From Streptomyces sp. NBC_01241 (GTDB lineage Bacteria; Actinomycetota; Actinomycetes; Streptomycetales; Streptomycetaceae), in NCBI RefSeq assembly GCF_041435435.1, contig NZ_CP108494.1, forward strand, positions 310,001 through 374,000: 64,000 nt of DNA, in the 5' to 3' direction. Both the position numbers and the translations under genes were made by a program. The notes beneath the pieces were generated by a model that saw nothing but the letters and a program-made list of their open reading frames with translations, did not search any database and was not told the DNA's origin. The first letter of the stretch is position 1, and the number at the start of each line of letters is the position of its first letter. Shown piece after piece: positions 27,356-35,479 of this stretch.

Positions 27356-27431
27356 GTCGGGTAGCGGCGGCGCGTTGCCGCGCCGCCGCCCCCTGAGAAC
27401 CGTGCGGGCGGGTTGGCCCCGCACACGGCTC
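27356..27431 (-). ncRNA. Group II intron domains V and VI
   Basis: Domain V (27397-27431, minus strand) begins GAGCCG, carries the catalytic AGC triad, and folds back to CGGTTC with the standard 34-35 nt length. Domain VI is a GC-rich hairpin (GGGCGGCGGCGCG with GCAA loop) followed by CTACCCGAC; the A seven bases from the 3' end is the likely branch point. Confidence 0.82.
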
Positions 27432-27440
27432 AAGCAGGCC

Positions 27441-28468
27441 CTATGGCTCACGGGCGGGCAGAAGGCTGGGCCCCTTGCCGGTGGCGGTGACAAGCCGTTG
27501 TCGGCAGTGGGCGTGCAGGAGTTGGGCGGGTGGGGCGTCCGGTGTGCCCGGCCCGGTGATGACGATCGCCTTGCGGCTGATCGCTTTGCGGGTCGCCCGC
27601 AGCCACTGCTCCCACGCGATGGGGCTGGACGGCGGATGGTCAGCGTGCAGCAGAAGAGCCCCGCAGAGCGGACAGCGGCCGTTCTGGCGGTTGAGCAGGT
27701 GCCAGTCGGCCTTGTCGATCAGCGGGATCACGTCCTTGCGCCGCCGCCGGGCCCAGTACTCGGTCAGTGCCGGGTCATCCGGAGACGCCCCGAACTTGAC
27801 GAGCTGGTGCCGGACGATCTTCGTCCACGCGAACTTGGTGAGGAACCGTCCGCTGCCGCGGTCTCCGAAGACCCACCGGTCACCCCGGCGGGGGTTGAAC
27901 TCTCCGAAGTAGCGGTGCACGATCCAGTCCTTTGGCTTGTTCGCGTGTTCGTGCTTGGCCCACTTGTAGGCGAGCTGCCACACGTAGAAGTCCAGCGAGC
28001 TGAAGACCCTGCTGGACACCCCGATCCGGAAGTAGGCGGACCAGCCCCGGATGATCGGGTTGAGGGTCCTGATCACCGCCTCGGCATTGGACCCGCGCAG
28101 GTCCCACATCTCGGCGGCGAGCCGTTTCCGGATCCGTTTCACGGACGCCTTGCTGGGTTTGATCAGCAGTTTCCGGTTGCGATACAGCCGGACGTGGAAG
28201 CCCAGGAAGCAGAAGCCCTCGGTGAGGCGCACGATGCGCGTCTTGTCCTCGTTGAAGGCGAGCCCTCTGGGTTCCAGCCAGGCGGCGAGCCGCTGCTTGA
28301 CCTCCTCGGCCTGCTCACGGCTGTGGCACATCGCCACCAGATCGTCTGCGTACCTCACCAGCACGGGGCTCTTGCGCATCACGCTCCCGGCGTGGATGCC
28401 GCTCGCGTGATACCGCACCCCGGCGGCCTCCTCCATTCCGTGCAGAGCCACGTTCATCAGCGCGGGGC
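27441..28468 (-). pseudogene. ltrA: Group II intron reverse transcriptase/maturase, C-terminal part
   Basis: Continues the reverse transcriptase from ISPALMNVALHGMEEAAGV through the catalytic LVRYADDLVAMC, the FCFLGFHVRLYRN motif, the maturase X domain (NPIIRGWSAYFRIGVSSRVF) and an HNH-type end (CPLCGALLLHADH) expected to be the DNA endonuclease. It lacks its start because the inner serine-recombinase element separates it from the N-terminal part at 30725-31517. Joined at the shared GTGATCA, the gene is 1821 nt, 606 residues, in frame. Confidence 0.9.
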
Positions 28469-30129
28469 TGATCACGCCCCCAACGCAATGGGTAACTCGG
28501 GCATGAGTCACCCTCCGTAGCGTCTTGATCTTGATGCTGGTCGTCGGCGGTGCGCTCACGCACGGGTATGCGGTGCCGGATGGTGATCTTCTCGGGGCCG
28601 ACGAGGACGTCCTTGACGAGGAGCCTCAGGACGCGCTGGCGCTCGGGGACCTCGGCTGTCCCAGCGTTCTCGCGGAGCTGGGCGAGGAAGCCTTCGAGGT
28701 CGTCAGCGAGCTTGAGGTAGGCGTCGCGGTCGGCGAGCTGGGCTTCCAGCGCGTCGAGTTGGCCACGCAGGTTACTCTCCCGGGCCCGCAGGCCGGGCAT
28801 CCGGGCCCGCAGTTCATCGATGGTGACGAGCTGTTCCTGGAACGCCTCGATCATGCGCGTGATCGCTGCGGTGGCCTTGGCCAGGGCCAGTTCGAGACGG
28901 CTGCGCTGGCGGGTGGCGGGGTCGGAGGTGCGGGCACGGTCCAGCCGCTTGTCGATCTCGGACCGGATCAGGTGCGGGTCGGCGATCATGCCGATGATGT
29001 GGTCCCAGACGACGGTGTCGAGGTAGTCGGCGCGGACGGGCTTGTTGGTGCAGACCCGGCCGCCCGCGTAGCGGTAGTCGTCGGAGCCCAGGCACCGGTA
29101 GTAGTAGATCTTCTTGCCGGAGGAAGTAGTGGTCGAGGTGCGGTAGTAGCCGTATCCGCAGCTCACACACGCCGACAGCCCCTGAAGCAGGGAGGGGACC
29201 TTGCTGTTGCGCGAAGCGAAGCGCTTGTTGTCGGCGAGCCGCTGGGCGGCGCGTTCGAAGGTGGCCGGGGTGACGAGCGCGGGAACGGGGATGGTGATCC
29301 ACTCCTCGCGGGGGCGGTCGGCGGTCTTGACGGCGCGCGGAGTACTGCGGCCCTCCAGGCGGGCCCGGCGGTTCAGGCCCGGGGACTCGTGGAGGATCTG
29401 GGTCTTGCCGAAGGCTGCCTGCCCTTGGTAGGCGGGGTTTTTGAGCATGCCCCAGACCACGCTGCGGTCCCAGCGGGTCTTGCCGGTGCGGGTGGGAGTG
29501 CCGCTGTCGGTGAGCCAGCGGGTCAGGTCCGCGATGGAGACCCCGTCGTCGGTATAGCGGCGGAACAGCTCGACCACCAGCGCCGCCTCGGACTCGACGA
29601 TCTCGTAGGTGGCCCCGCACTCGGGGGTCTTGCGCAGGTAGCGGTAGCCGAACGGGGCTCCGCCCAGCACGTTCACCGCCCCCGAGCGGGCCCGGTAGGT
29701 CTTCCCGCGCCGGTAGCGTTCCATCAGCTGGGCCTTCTCGTACTCGGCGAACATGCCCTGGAACTGGACCATCAGCTGGTCCTCGGGGCTGTCGCCGCGT
29801 GGGCCGCGGACGAACTCCACCCGGGTGCCTGCCCGGGCGAACTCCTCGACCAGCAGGGCCTGGTAAGCGAACTTGCGGGCGAGGCGGTCGGGCGCATAGC
29901 ACAGCACCACATCCACGCCGACCTGGGCGACCAGGTCGCGCAACCGCTCCAGCGCGGGCCGCACCAGGGTCGCCCCGGAGTGCCCCTCGTCCTCGAACAC
30001 CCACTCCTCGGGCAGCTCAAGACGCTGTTCTGCGACGTGCGCGCGCAGGGCCGCGGTCTGCGAGCTGATCGTCTGGTCCTTCTTCTGCCGGGCCGAGGAC
30101 ACCCGGGCGTAGATCGCCACGCTGGTCAT
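28315..30129 (-). CDS. Large serine recombinase
   Basis: Site-specific recombinase of the large serine family. Residues 1-150 are the catalytic domain with nucleophile Ser11 in YARVSS and RLARKFAYQALLVEEFARAG; 160-290 a recombinase domain (LGGAPFGYRYLRKTPE); about 300-370 a zinc ribbon with CVSCGYGYYR and YYYRCLG; about 400-460 a coiled coil (ELRARMPGLRARESNLRGQL). About 551 residues lie inside the element; the frame then runs across the right-hand attachment site into the reverse transcriptase gene and stops at 28315. In an excised circle the frame would instead continue 34 codons into the other element end and stop next to the first gene of its operon. It should catalyse excision and integration at the attachment sites 28469-28497 and 30702-30731. 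Confidence 0.9.
   Translation of the reverse strand: MTSVAIYARVSSARQKKDQTISSQTAALRAHVAEQRLELPEEWVFEDEGHSGATLVRPALERLRDLVAQVGVDVVLCYAPDRLARKFAYQALLVEEFARAGTRVEFVRGPRGDSPEDQLMVQFQGMFAEYEKAQLMERYRRGKTYRARSGAVNVLGGAPFGYRYLRKTPECGATYEIVESEAALVVELFRRYTDDGVSIADLTRWLTDSGTPTRTGKTRWDRSVVWGMLKNPAYQGQAAFGKTQILHESPGLNRRARLEGRSTPRAVKTADRPREEWITIPVPALVTPATFERAAQRLADNKRFASRNSKVPSLLQGLSACVSCGYGYYRTSTTTSSGKKIYYYRCLGSDDYRYAGGRVCTNKPVRADYLDTVVWDHIIGMIADPHLIRSEIDKRLDRARTSDPATRQRSRLELALAKATAAITRMIEAFQEQLVTIDELRARMPGLRARESNLRGQLDALEAQLADRDAYLKLADDLEGFLAQLRENAGTAEVPERQRVLRLLVKDVLVGPEKITIRHRIPVRERTADDQHQDQDATEGDSCPSYPLRWGRDQPRADERGSARNGGGRRGAVSRERHPRRERDAQEPRAGEVRRRSGGDVPQP
28469..28497. repeat. Attachment-site half on the left of the recombinase element
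   Basis: TGATCAC (28469-28475) followed by a 22-base arm (28476-28497). The arm is the inverted copy of 30702-30723 with one mismatch. In the intact reverse transcriptase gene TGATCAC occurs once, so it marks the crossover region. Confidence 0.8.
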
Positions 30130-30265
30130 CGCTCACTCCTGCCTGCTCCAGGCGATCCCGTATCCGGGCCCGCCGCTGCGGAACCAACGCCGCATAGGCC
30201 GCGGACAAGTCCGCCGCCGCATGACGGTCGAAGACCGCCTCCACCTCCACCGGCCGGCCGCTCAC
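30017..30265 (-). CDS. Small protein of the recombinase operon
   Basis: 82-aa reading frame from a GTG whose TGA neighbour is the stop of the upstream gene (GTGA overlap, 30262-30265). The first half (VEAVFDRHAAADLSAAYAAL, VPQRRARIRDRLEQAG) looks like a real helical protein. The second half overlaps the start of the recombinase by 113 bases in another frame and is low-complexity. It could be a directionality or coupling factor; that is inference from position only. Confidence 0.5.
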   Translation of the reverse strand: MSGRPVEVEAVFDRHAAADLSAAYAALVPQRRARIRDRLEQAGVSDDQRGDLRPGVLGPAEEGPDDQLADRGPARARRRTAS

Positions 30266-30609
30266 CTGCCCGGCCGCCCCTCCGGGGCACCCCGCTCAAG
30301 GAATTCGGCCAGGGCCTGGGCCACCACCGCGGAGATCGCCCGGTCGCTCTCGTGGGCACGGGCGCGGATCTGTCCTGCCAGCGATTCCGGCAGCTTGACA
30401 GTGAACACCACGCTCGACTCGGGGACTTCGAGATGTCCAGCGGCCATGGCCTGCTCCAGATACCGGCGTGCCTGACGCACCGACACCCCGTACCTACTCG
30501 CCAACGTGCGGGCGGCTGCGGCCACGGGCGCACCCGCCCCGACCAGATCCGCGGCGGCGTTGACCCGCCGGGCGTACTCGACGCTATCGACACGATCACC
30601 ACGCACCAT
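30262..30609 (-). CDS. HTH plus ribbon-helix-helix DNA-binding protein
   Basis: 115-aa protein, first gene of the recombinase operon. Residues about 22-55 form a helix-turn-helix (AAAARTLASRYGVSVRQARRYLEQ), residues about 67-105 a ribbon-helix-helix type segment (SVVFTVKLPESLAGQIRARA, ISAVVAQALAEFLERG). Such a protein may repress the operon or direct excision. The ATG at 30609 lies 18 bases after the stop that the recombinase frame would use in the circular form, with AAGGAG somewhat further upstream. Confidence 0.75.
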   Translation of the reverse strand: MVRGDRVDSVEYARRVNAAADLVGAGAPVAAAARTLASRYGVSVRQARRYLEQAMAAGHLEVPESSVVFTVKLPESLAGQIRARAHESDRAISAVVAQALAEFLERGAPEGRPGR

Positions 30610-30701
30610 GTCACAAACCTACTACCCATTGTGACGCTCCTTACCCTCCGCGCGAGGAAGGAGTTCCAAGCGCCGGTAGCCGAGCGTCACCTCGAAGCAG
30701 A

Positions 30702-30731
30702 AGTTGCCCATTGCGTTGGGGGCGTGATCAC
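30702..30731. repeat. Attachment-site half on the right of the recombinase element
   Basis: A 22-base arm (30702-30723), inverted copy of 28476-28497 with one mismatch, then G and TGATCAC (30725-30731), which continues into the reverse transcriptase codons GGC GGT GTG ATC. Confidence 0.8.
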
Positions 30732-31517
30732 ACCGCCCTGGGGAGTTCCCTCCCCGGTCTCGGTGAGCCGACCGTCCTCGACCACACCGGCCCGCAGCCA
30801 CTGCGCGACCAGTTCCCGCGCGGGAAACGTGCCGAGCCGCCGGAGCAAGTGATCATGGTCGATCCGGTCGAATGCCGCCGCCAGGTCCGCGTCAAGTACC
30901 CATGGCCGACCAGGGTTGGGGCCCCGGCAGGTCAGAAAGATGGACTCGATCGCGTCATGACAGCCACGGCCGGGCCTGAATCCGTAGGACCTCGGCTCGA
31001 ACCGTGCCTCCCACTCGGGCTCCAGAGCACCAAGGACCACAGCCTGAAGACAGCGGTCCAAGATCACGGGAATGCCGAGCGGACGCCGACGCCCGTCGGG
31101 CTTCGGCACATACACCCGTCTGACGGGCCGGGCCGTCCACGACTCGGAGCGGTGCTGCACCCAGTCGGCCACCTCGGCCTTGCCGGGCGCGGTCAGCACC
31201 ACCTTGCCGTCGACGCCCGCCGTCTCGCGGCCAGCGTTGACCTCCGTCACCCGCCGCACCGCATGCAGTGCGTTGGCGCGGGAACGGAGCATCAGCTTCT
31301 GCAAATTGCGGACCCTCTTCAGGTCCCCTGCCTGTGACGCCGTGAAGATCCTCTGCCGCAGCCGCCGTACGTCGTCATCCACCCGCTGCCAGTCGATCGA
31401 CAGCCAGTCGGTGACATCGTCCTCGGGTCCGTTCACCACCGCGATCACAGCCGGAGCGGCATCTGCCATCCCGGCCTCCTTCACCGCCTTGGTGTCCAAC
31501 TTGTCCCTCGGTTCCAT
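30725..31517 (-). pseudogene. ltrA: Group II intron reverse transcriptase/maturase, N-terminal part
   Basis: Starts at ATG 31517 and reads through the N-terminal extension (WQRVDDDVRRLRQRIFTASQ), RT blocks RRVYVPKPDGRRRPLGIPVI and PRSYGFRPGRGCHDAI, and the first catalytic Asp region (PWVLDADLAAAFDRIDHDHL), to EGTPQGGVI. There the inner element begins; the interrupted frame adds TPPTQWATSASR from the element end and stops at 30687. The PQGGVISP motif, conserved among these enzymes, is the split point. Confidence 0.9.
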
Positions 31518-32173
31518 CGCCTTCGGTCATCGTCACTTCACAGGCCCACCAGACCCACGTCAGCACCCTTTCGGGTCCGGGCAGCTGCCCGTATCCGGCC
31601 GGTTATACGAGACGACCGGCGGAGGGGCCGGTCATCGTGTCCCGCTTTCCCGCTGCCTTTCGGCCGCCGGCGTTCGCTTCTTGGGTCCTCCTGTTCCCGC
31701 CGGGGAGTTGAGCTCTCCTCGCGGTCGGCCAACCGGGCACCGGATAACCGGCCCCGGACCCCGACGGGGTTTCCGCGTTGCACACGTACGAGATCCGACT
31801 GGGGTGGGCGCCCCCTATGCCCCGGGAACAGCGGTGTCCTACGACTGCAACTCACCTCTTACAGTCGCCGCTTGCCGCCTCTCAACGGCCGGTTCCTGGA
31901 CTCCGGCAGAGCGATCCATCATCCGGAGCTGATACCTGACGAGACATCAACCAGGGGTTCACTCGTCGTTCGCCCGTCCAGTCTTCCCCTTCGCCTGTGG
32001 TCCCCGGATGGCACGGGCACCCTTGGGCTTGACCCCCTGAGCTCCGCACCCCGCGGTTACCCGCAACGCACGTCAGGGTGGGGACAGACCCTGGACACTG
32101 GCCCGGAACTACACCTTCAACATCGAACCTCCACTCGGTGTGTTCACTCGTATCGTGCGCCCTCGTGTCGCAC
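31518..32173 (-). ncRNA. Group II intron 5' RNA domains (I-IV part)
   Basis: 656 bases from the 5' splice site to the reverse transcriptase start. They begin GTGCGACACGAGGGCGCACG, which can fold into the short basal helices of domain I. No protein gene is expected. I have not derived a full secondary structure. Confidence 0.65.
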
Positions 32174-33725
32174 GGTTGATGGTTCCTTCCACTCCGGCCC
32201 GCAGGGCGTACTTGTCCTTCCAGGTCTTGGTCTTCTGTTCGGCGCGGGCGGCGGCGAGGACGGTGTGCAGGTGCTCGGGGTAGAGGGTGAGCATGCGGTT
32301 GCCGCGCCGGGCCGAGGTGCACTCGGGTCGGACGGGGCATGCTTGGCAGTCCGTCTTAGCGAACTCGACGACGATGGCGTCTCGTTCGCGTTGTCGCACC
32401 GGGTGCCATCCGGTGCTGGTGTTGCCCTGGGGGCAGCGGACCCGTCGGGCTTTCCAGTCGATCCGGAAGGCGCTCTTGTCGTAGCCGGCGTGGCTCTTGG
32501 CCTGGGCGGATCGGTCGAGGAGGACGGGAGTGACCATGACGGTTCCGCGGCTGCGGGCGGTCTCGATCAGTTCGGCGGAGGGGTAACCGGAGTCCAGGTA
32601 GTGCTCGGCGGGCGGCAGGCCGCGGTCGGCGAGTTGTTGCTGGATCGGCGCGGTGGCCTTCACGTCCGGCACCGTCGACAGGGTGGTGGTCACATCCGTG
32701 ATCAGGTTCGGCCGTCCCCGGACTTCGGCTTCGGCTTCGGCTTCGGCTTCGGCTTCGGCTTCGGCTTCGGGGGGAGTGTTGTCGCAGCTCTCGGTGAGAT
32801 GGACCTTGTAGCCGAGCCAGAACAGGTCGTCGCCCTTGGCGGACCAGCGGGCGTCGGTGTCGTAGGGCGAGGCGAGGCGGAGATGGCCGGGCGGGACACC
32901 GTCCTCGTCGGCTTCCCGCTTGCTGACCACCTCCTTGCCCCGGCTGCTGGTGCGGACGGTGTAGGTCTGCACGAGGACTTGGCGCATGATGTCCACGGCC
33001 CCGATCTCCCGCAGCCAGGCCGGCGCGTCGGGCGACCAGACGGCCCGGCACAGCCGCAACGCGTCCTGTCCGTAGACCTGGGACAACTGGTCGCGCTTGA
33101 CCTTGGAGCCGGGCAGTTTCCAGCTGTCGACCCGAGGTCCGTAGCGGTGGGCGAACTCCGGCACGTCCACGGCCCGGGCCAGCCAGTCCGGTGCCGCGAC
33201 CGACAGCGCCTCCAGCGCAGCCCGCACGCTCTCCCCGGCCAGCTCCAACCGGTTCAAGTCCCGTACCGCGCTGACCACATGGGTGGAATCGGTGCGCTGC
33301 TTTCCTCCCGCGGCCACCAGCCCGGCGTCCACGCAGTACTCAAGGAGCCGGTCGAAGACGACACGCTCCATGCCGTTGTCGACCAGGCGGGCCCGGAACC
33401 GGGGCAGCACACTGTGGTCGAAGCCGGTGTCCGTCAGCTCCAGGCCGAGGGCGTACTCCCAGTCGATGGCCCGTATCGCCATCGCCGCGGCCTGCCGATC
33501 AGTCAAATTCTCCGCGAACTGCAACACCGTGACCAGCGACAGCATCCCCGGCGACAGACCCGGCGCCCCACGCACCCCGAACGCCTCGGCGAACGGCTCA
33601 TCGGTGAAGACCTCCCCGAGCCGGTCCCGCACCCGGATCGCCAAACTCCCCTGCGGGAACGCCGCCCGCGCGACCCGCACCGTCTGCTCCGGCACCGGCG
33701 GCAGCCCCATCGGCCGCAACGACAT
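32174..33725 (-). pseudogene. IS1182-family transposase, 5' exon
   Basis: Reads from ATG 33725 (GGAGG about 10 bases upstream) through the N-terminal DUF772-like block (LTDRQAAAMAIRAIDWEYAL, FDHSVLPRFRARL), the first catalytic Asp (GKQRTDSTHVVSAVR), the second (EHYLDSGYPSAELI), a cysteine region (CQACPVRPEC), and the YALRAGVE signature that carries the catalytic Glu. The group II intron starts 3.3 codons after that Glu (GTIN then C). The second exon is 27171-27355. A Glu-Ala repeat lies at 32723-32770. Confidence 0.9.
32723..32770. repeat. Eight tandem copies of a 6-bp repeat in the transposase gene
   Basis: CTTCGG repeated eight times, coding for eight Glu-Ala pairs on the minus strand between the two catalytic Asp residues. 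Changes in copy number would stay in frame. Confidence 0.9.
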
Positions 33726-33826
33726 CACAACCCACCCTCCACGGCCGGACGACACGTAACGACCGCAGGAACGATCATCACCTACCGGTCAAGCAGCCGC
33801 AGAGAATTGCGCACCAGAGTCCTCCA

Positions 33827-33890
33827 GGCCCGGGAGGTTCCTCACCCCTGCCCGGCCGAAGTGCTCCAGCCCGCGAGCGAGAAGCGTTGA
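33827..33890 (+). pseudogene. Right part of the small frame split by IS1182
   Basis: After the duplicated TCCA the frame continues AREVPHPCPAEVLQPASEKR and stops with TGA at 33888-33890. See the left part at 27045-27140. The product is unrecognised; it ends 14 bases before the convergent GNAT gene. Confidence 0.45.
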
Positions 33891-33904
33891 GCAGGGGGTA
33901 CCGG

Positions 33905-34681
33905 CTACGGCTTGTACACGTACGGGGTCGTGGTGCTCAGAGCGGCGAAGCCGAGCCGCTGCAGGATCGGGCGGCTCTGGTCGGAGGCGTCCACCTGCAG
34001 GTAGTGGTAGCCGTGCTCGGCGGCGATCTCGGCGCGGTGCGCAACCAGCGCCCGGTAGATCCCCCGGCCGCGCCAGGCGGGTACGGTGCCGCCGCCCCAG
34101 AGGCTGGCGAACTCGGTGCCCGGGTGTAGTTCCATCCGCGCCCCGCAGACCGGCATGTCGCCGGCCATCGCGACGACCATGCTGACCGCCCCCGGGCTCT
34201 CGGCCAGCATGTCGAGCAGGCTCGGCCGCAACCAGTCCGCAGTCGTCTCGAACGCCCCCTCGTGCGCGGACAGCATGAGCTCCACGTCGGCTGGGGTAGT
34301 CACCGGGTGCAGCCGGACACCCTCGGGCAGTCCGCTGCCATCGGGCAGGTCGGCGATCCGGGCGATCATCAGGGCCTCGTCGGGCTCAGCCTCGAACCCG
34401 GCCGCCAGCAGCAGCTCGCCGAGATCCTCCGGCTGGTCGTGCGAGTAGAGCTTCCACTCGAACTCACGGCCCAGCTCGGTGAAGTACTGCACCTGCTCGG
34501 CGATCGCCGGCCGCGCCGTGGCCTGGTCCAGGCCGGACCAGACGACCGCGCTCCAGCCGCCCTCGACGCCGACCTGCCGCACCACCTTGCCGACCCGCTC
34601 GACCCGGGCGCCGGGCGCGTCGGCGAGGGTATCCCGCCGCATCTGACGGTCGAAGAGGGCGAGTACCTCAGAAGTATCCAT
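33905..34681 (-). CDS. GNAT-family N-acetyltransferase
   Basis: 258-aa protein. The C-terminal half has the GNAT acetyl-CoA site: a beta strand (DMPVCGARMELH), then TVPAWRGRGIYRALVAHRAE with the Q/RxxGxG/A-type loop, then YHYLQVDASDQSRPILQRLG and FAALSTTTPYVYK. The N-terminal half is a second, degenerate GNAT-like unit (SAVVWSGLDQATARPAIAEQ, WKLYSHDQPEDLGELLLAAG). Substrate unknown. Single gene, convergent with the fragment at 33827-33890. Confidence 0.9.
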   Translation of the reverse strand: MDTSEVLALFDRQMRRDTLADAPGARVERVGKVVRQVGVEGGWSAVVWSGLDQATARPAIAEQVQYFTELGREFEWKLYSHDQPEDLGELLLAAGFEAEPDEALMIARIADLPDGSGLPEGVRLHPVTTPADVELMLSAHEGAFETTADWLRPSLLDMLAESPGAVSMVVAMAGDMPVCGARMELHPGTEFASLWGGGTVPAWRGRGIYRALVAHRAEIAAEHGYHYLQVDASDQSRPILQRLGFAALSTTTPYVYKP

Positions 34682-34796
34682 CCGCGCATTTCAGCACGGG
34701 CGAGAGGGTTCACCAAGCGGATTTCCGCCCACCTGAGGGGGCCGGGTCAGCCGCCGCAAGAACAACGGATATCGCTGACCTGGGGCGATGCCGTGG

Positions 34797-35006
34797 TTAC
34801 TTTGCCGACTGCGCTGGGCGGGGCAGTGCGGCTGCCCCTGTCGGCTCGGCGAGCGCGAGTCGTCCGCCCTTCAGCTCGGGCACGTACTTGCAGATCGTGT
34901 CGCGGGAGACGCCGAGGAACTTGGCGATCGAGGAGACGGAGTTCTCTGGGTGAGTGAGCAGGTCGCGGGCGTGGCGCACCTGTTCCTCGGTCATGGCCGG
35001 CGGGCG
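34797..35006 (-). pseudogene. Serine resolvase C-terminal HTH fragment
   Basis: About 70 codons read GRPPAMTEEQVRHARDLLTH, SSIAKFLGVSRDTICKYVPE then a tail, the typical DNA-binding end of Tn3-type resolvases. The catalytic domain is absent and the upstream part of this frame (to 35144) has no similarity. Together with the Tn3 transposase relic at 35480-36215 it suggests a decayed Tn3-family transposon here. Confidence 0.7.
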
Positions 35007-35089
35007 GCCGAGCCGGGCGCCGCGGGCGCGGGCGGCGACGCTCCGCCCGAATCGCCCCGCTCCCGGCATCTTGCGGGCGTCGCACGCCG

Positions 35090-35394
35090 GTGGACGCCCG
35101 GCCTCCACCGGTGGCCTTGGCCTTCCCGGTATCGACCACCGCAACCCGGGGCTGTGGGGTGGCTGGGGACTGCATCAGCGCCCAAACCAGGGCGGCAATA
35201 CCGGTGGCGCCCTGGACCGAGGCGGCAACCAACTGGCCGGTATCTGGGCTGTCCAGCAGCCAGAAGAACGGCGTCGACACGGTCAACACGACCGCCGCCA
35301 CCATGACCGTGATCTTCCTACGTCGCGACACACCCACTCGCCCCCTCCCCGCAGCCGACGAACGCGCGCCCTCAGCAGCATGGATGAACTTCAA
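35090..35394 (-). pseudogene. Small membrane protein, possibly truncated
   Basis: From ATG 35394 the first ~95 residues have two hydrophobic segments (KITVMVAAVVLTVSTPFFWL and GQLVAASVQGATGIAALVWA) and a short loop. After about 35100 the frame enters arginine-rich text out of frame with the resolvase fragment, so the natural end is lost or the gene was cut by the resolvase sequence. Family unrecognised. Confidence 0.5.
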
Positions 35395-35479
35395 CTGTTA
35401 GCACAGGACGCCTCTGCACAACCACCAGGTCCCCGCTCGCGTTGGAACTCACCGTCCCAGCGCCGCCCGGCACAGGTGG

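Larger units (their letters stand above)
28476..30724 (-). mobile_element. Serine-recombinase integrative element inside the intron reverse transcriptase gene
   Basis: About 2.25 kb with three leftward genes: an HTH/ribbon-helix-helix protein, a small protein and a large serine recombinase, the first two overlapping at start and stop. Its termini are 22-bp inverted arms next to TGATCAC. Joining the termini gives a palindromic site of about 50 bp, the expected shape of a serine-integrase attP; joining the flanks restores the reverse transcriptase frame. It carries no other cargo. Confidence 0.85.
27356..32173 (-). mobile_element. Group II intron inserted in the IS1182 transposase gene
   Basis: On the minus strand the intron starts GTGCGACACGAGG at 32173, the usual GUGYG 5' end, and ends TACCCGAC at 27356. 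A domain V hairpin lies at 27397-27431 and a domain VI with a candidate bulged branch A, seven bases from the 3' end, follows. The reverse transcriptase gene is split by the inner element 28476-30724. Without that element the intron is about 2.56 kb. Exon boundaries are exact because the host transposase frame is restored on removal. Confidence 0.88.
27141..33822 (-). mobile_element. IS1182-family insertion sequence carrying a nested group II intron
   Basis: Ends 27141-27159 and 33804-33822 are perfect 19-bp inverted repeats (GGACTCTGGTGCGCAATTC and its complement). TCCA at 27137-27140 and 33823-33826 is a 4-bp target duplication. The total is 6682 bp, of which 4818 bp is a group II intron, leaving about 1.86 kb, a normal size for this IS family. 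The transposase gene reads leftward and is split by the intron. Confidence 0.85.

Noticed and set aside
28525..30852. A 775-codon open frame on the plus strand
   Set aside because: It is antisense to the serine recombinase and its operon, Gly/Ala/Val-rich with no motifs; a high-GC shadow frame.
31872..33890. A 672-codon plus-strand frame across the IS1182 5' exon
   Set aside because: Antisense shadow; only its last 20 codons (33827-33890) may be real as the tail of the split host frame.
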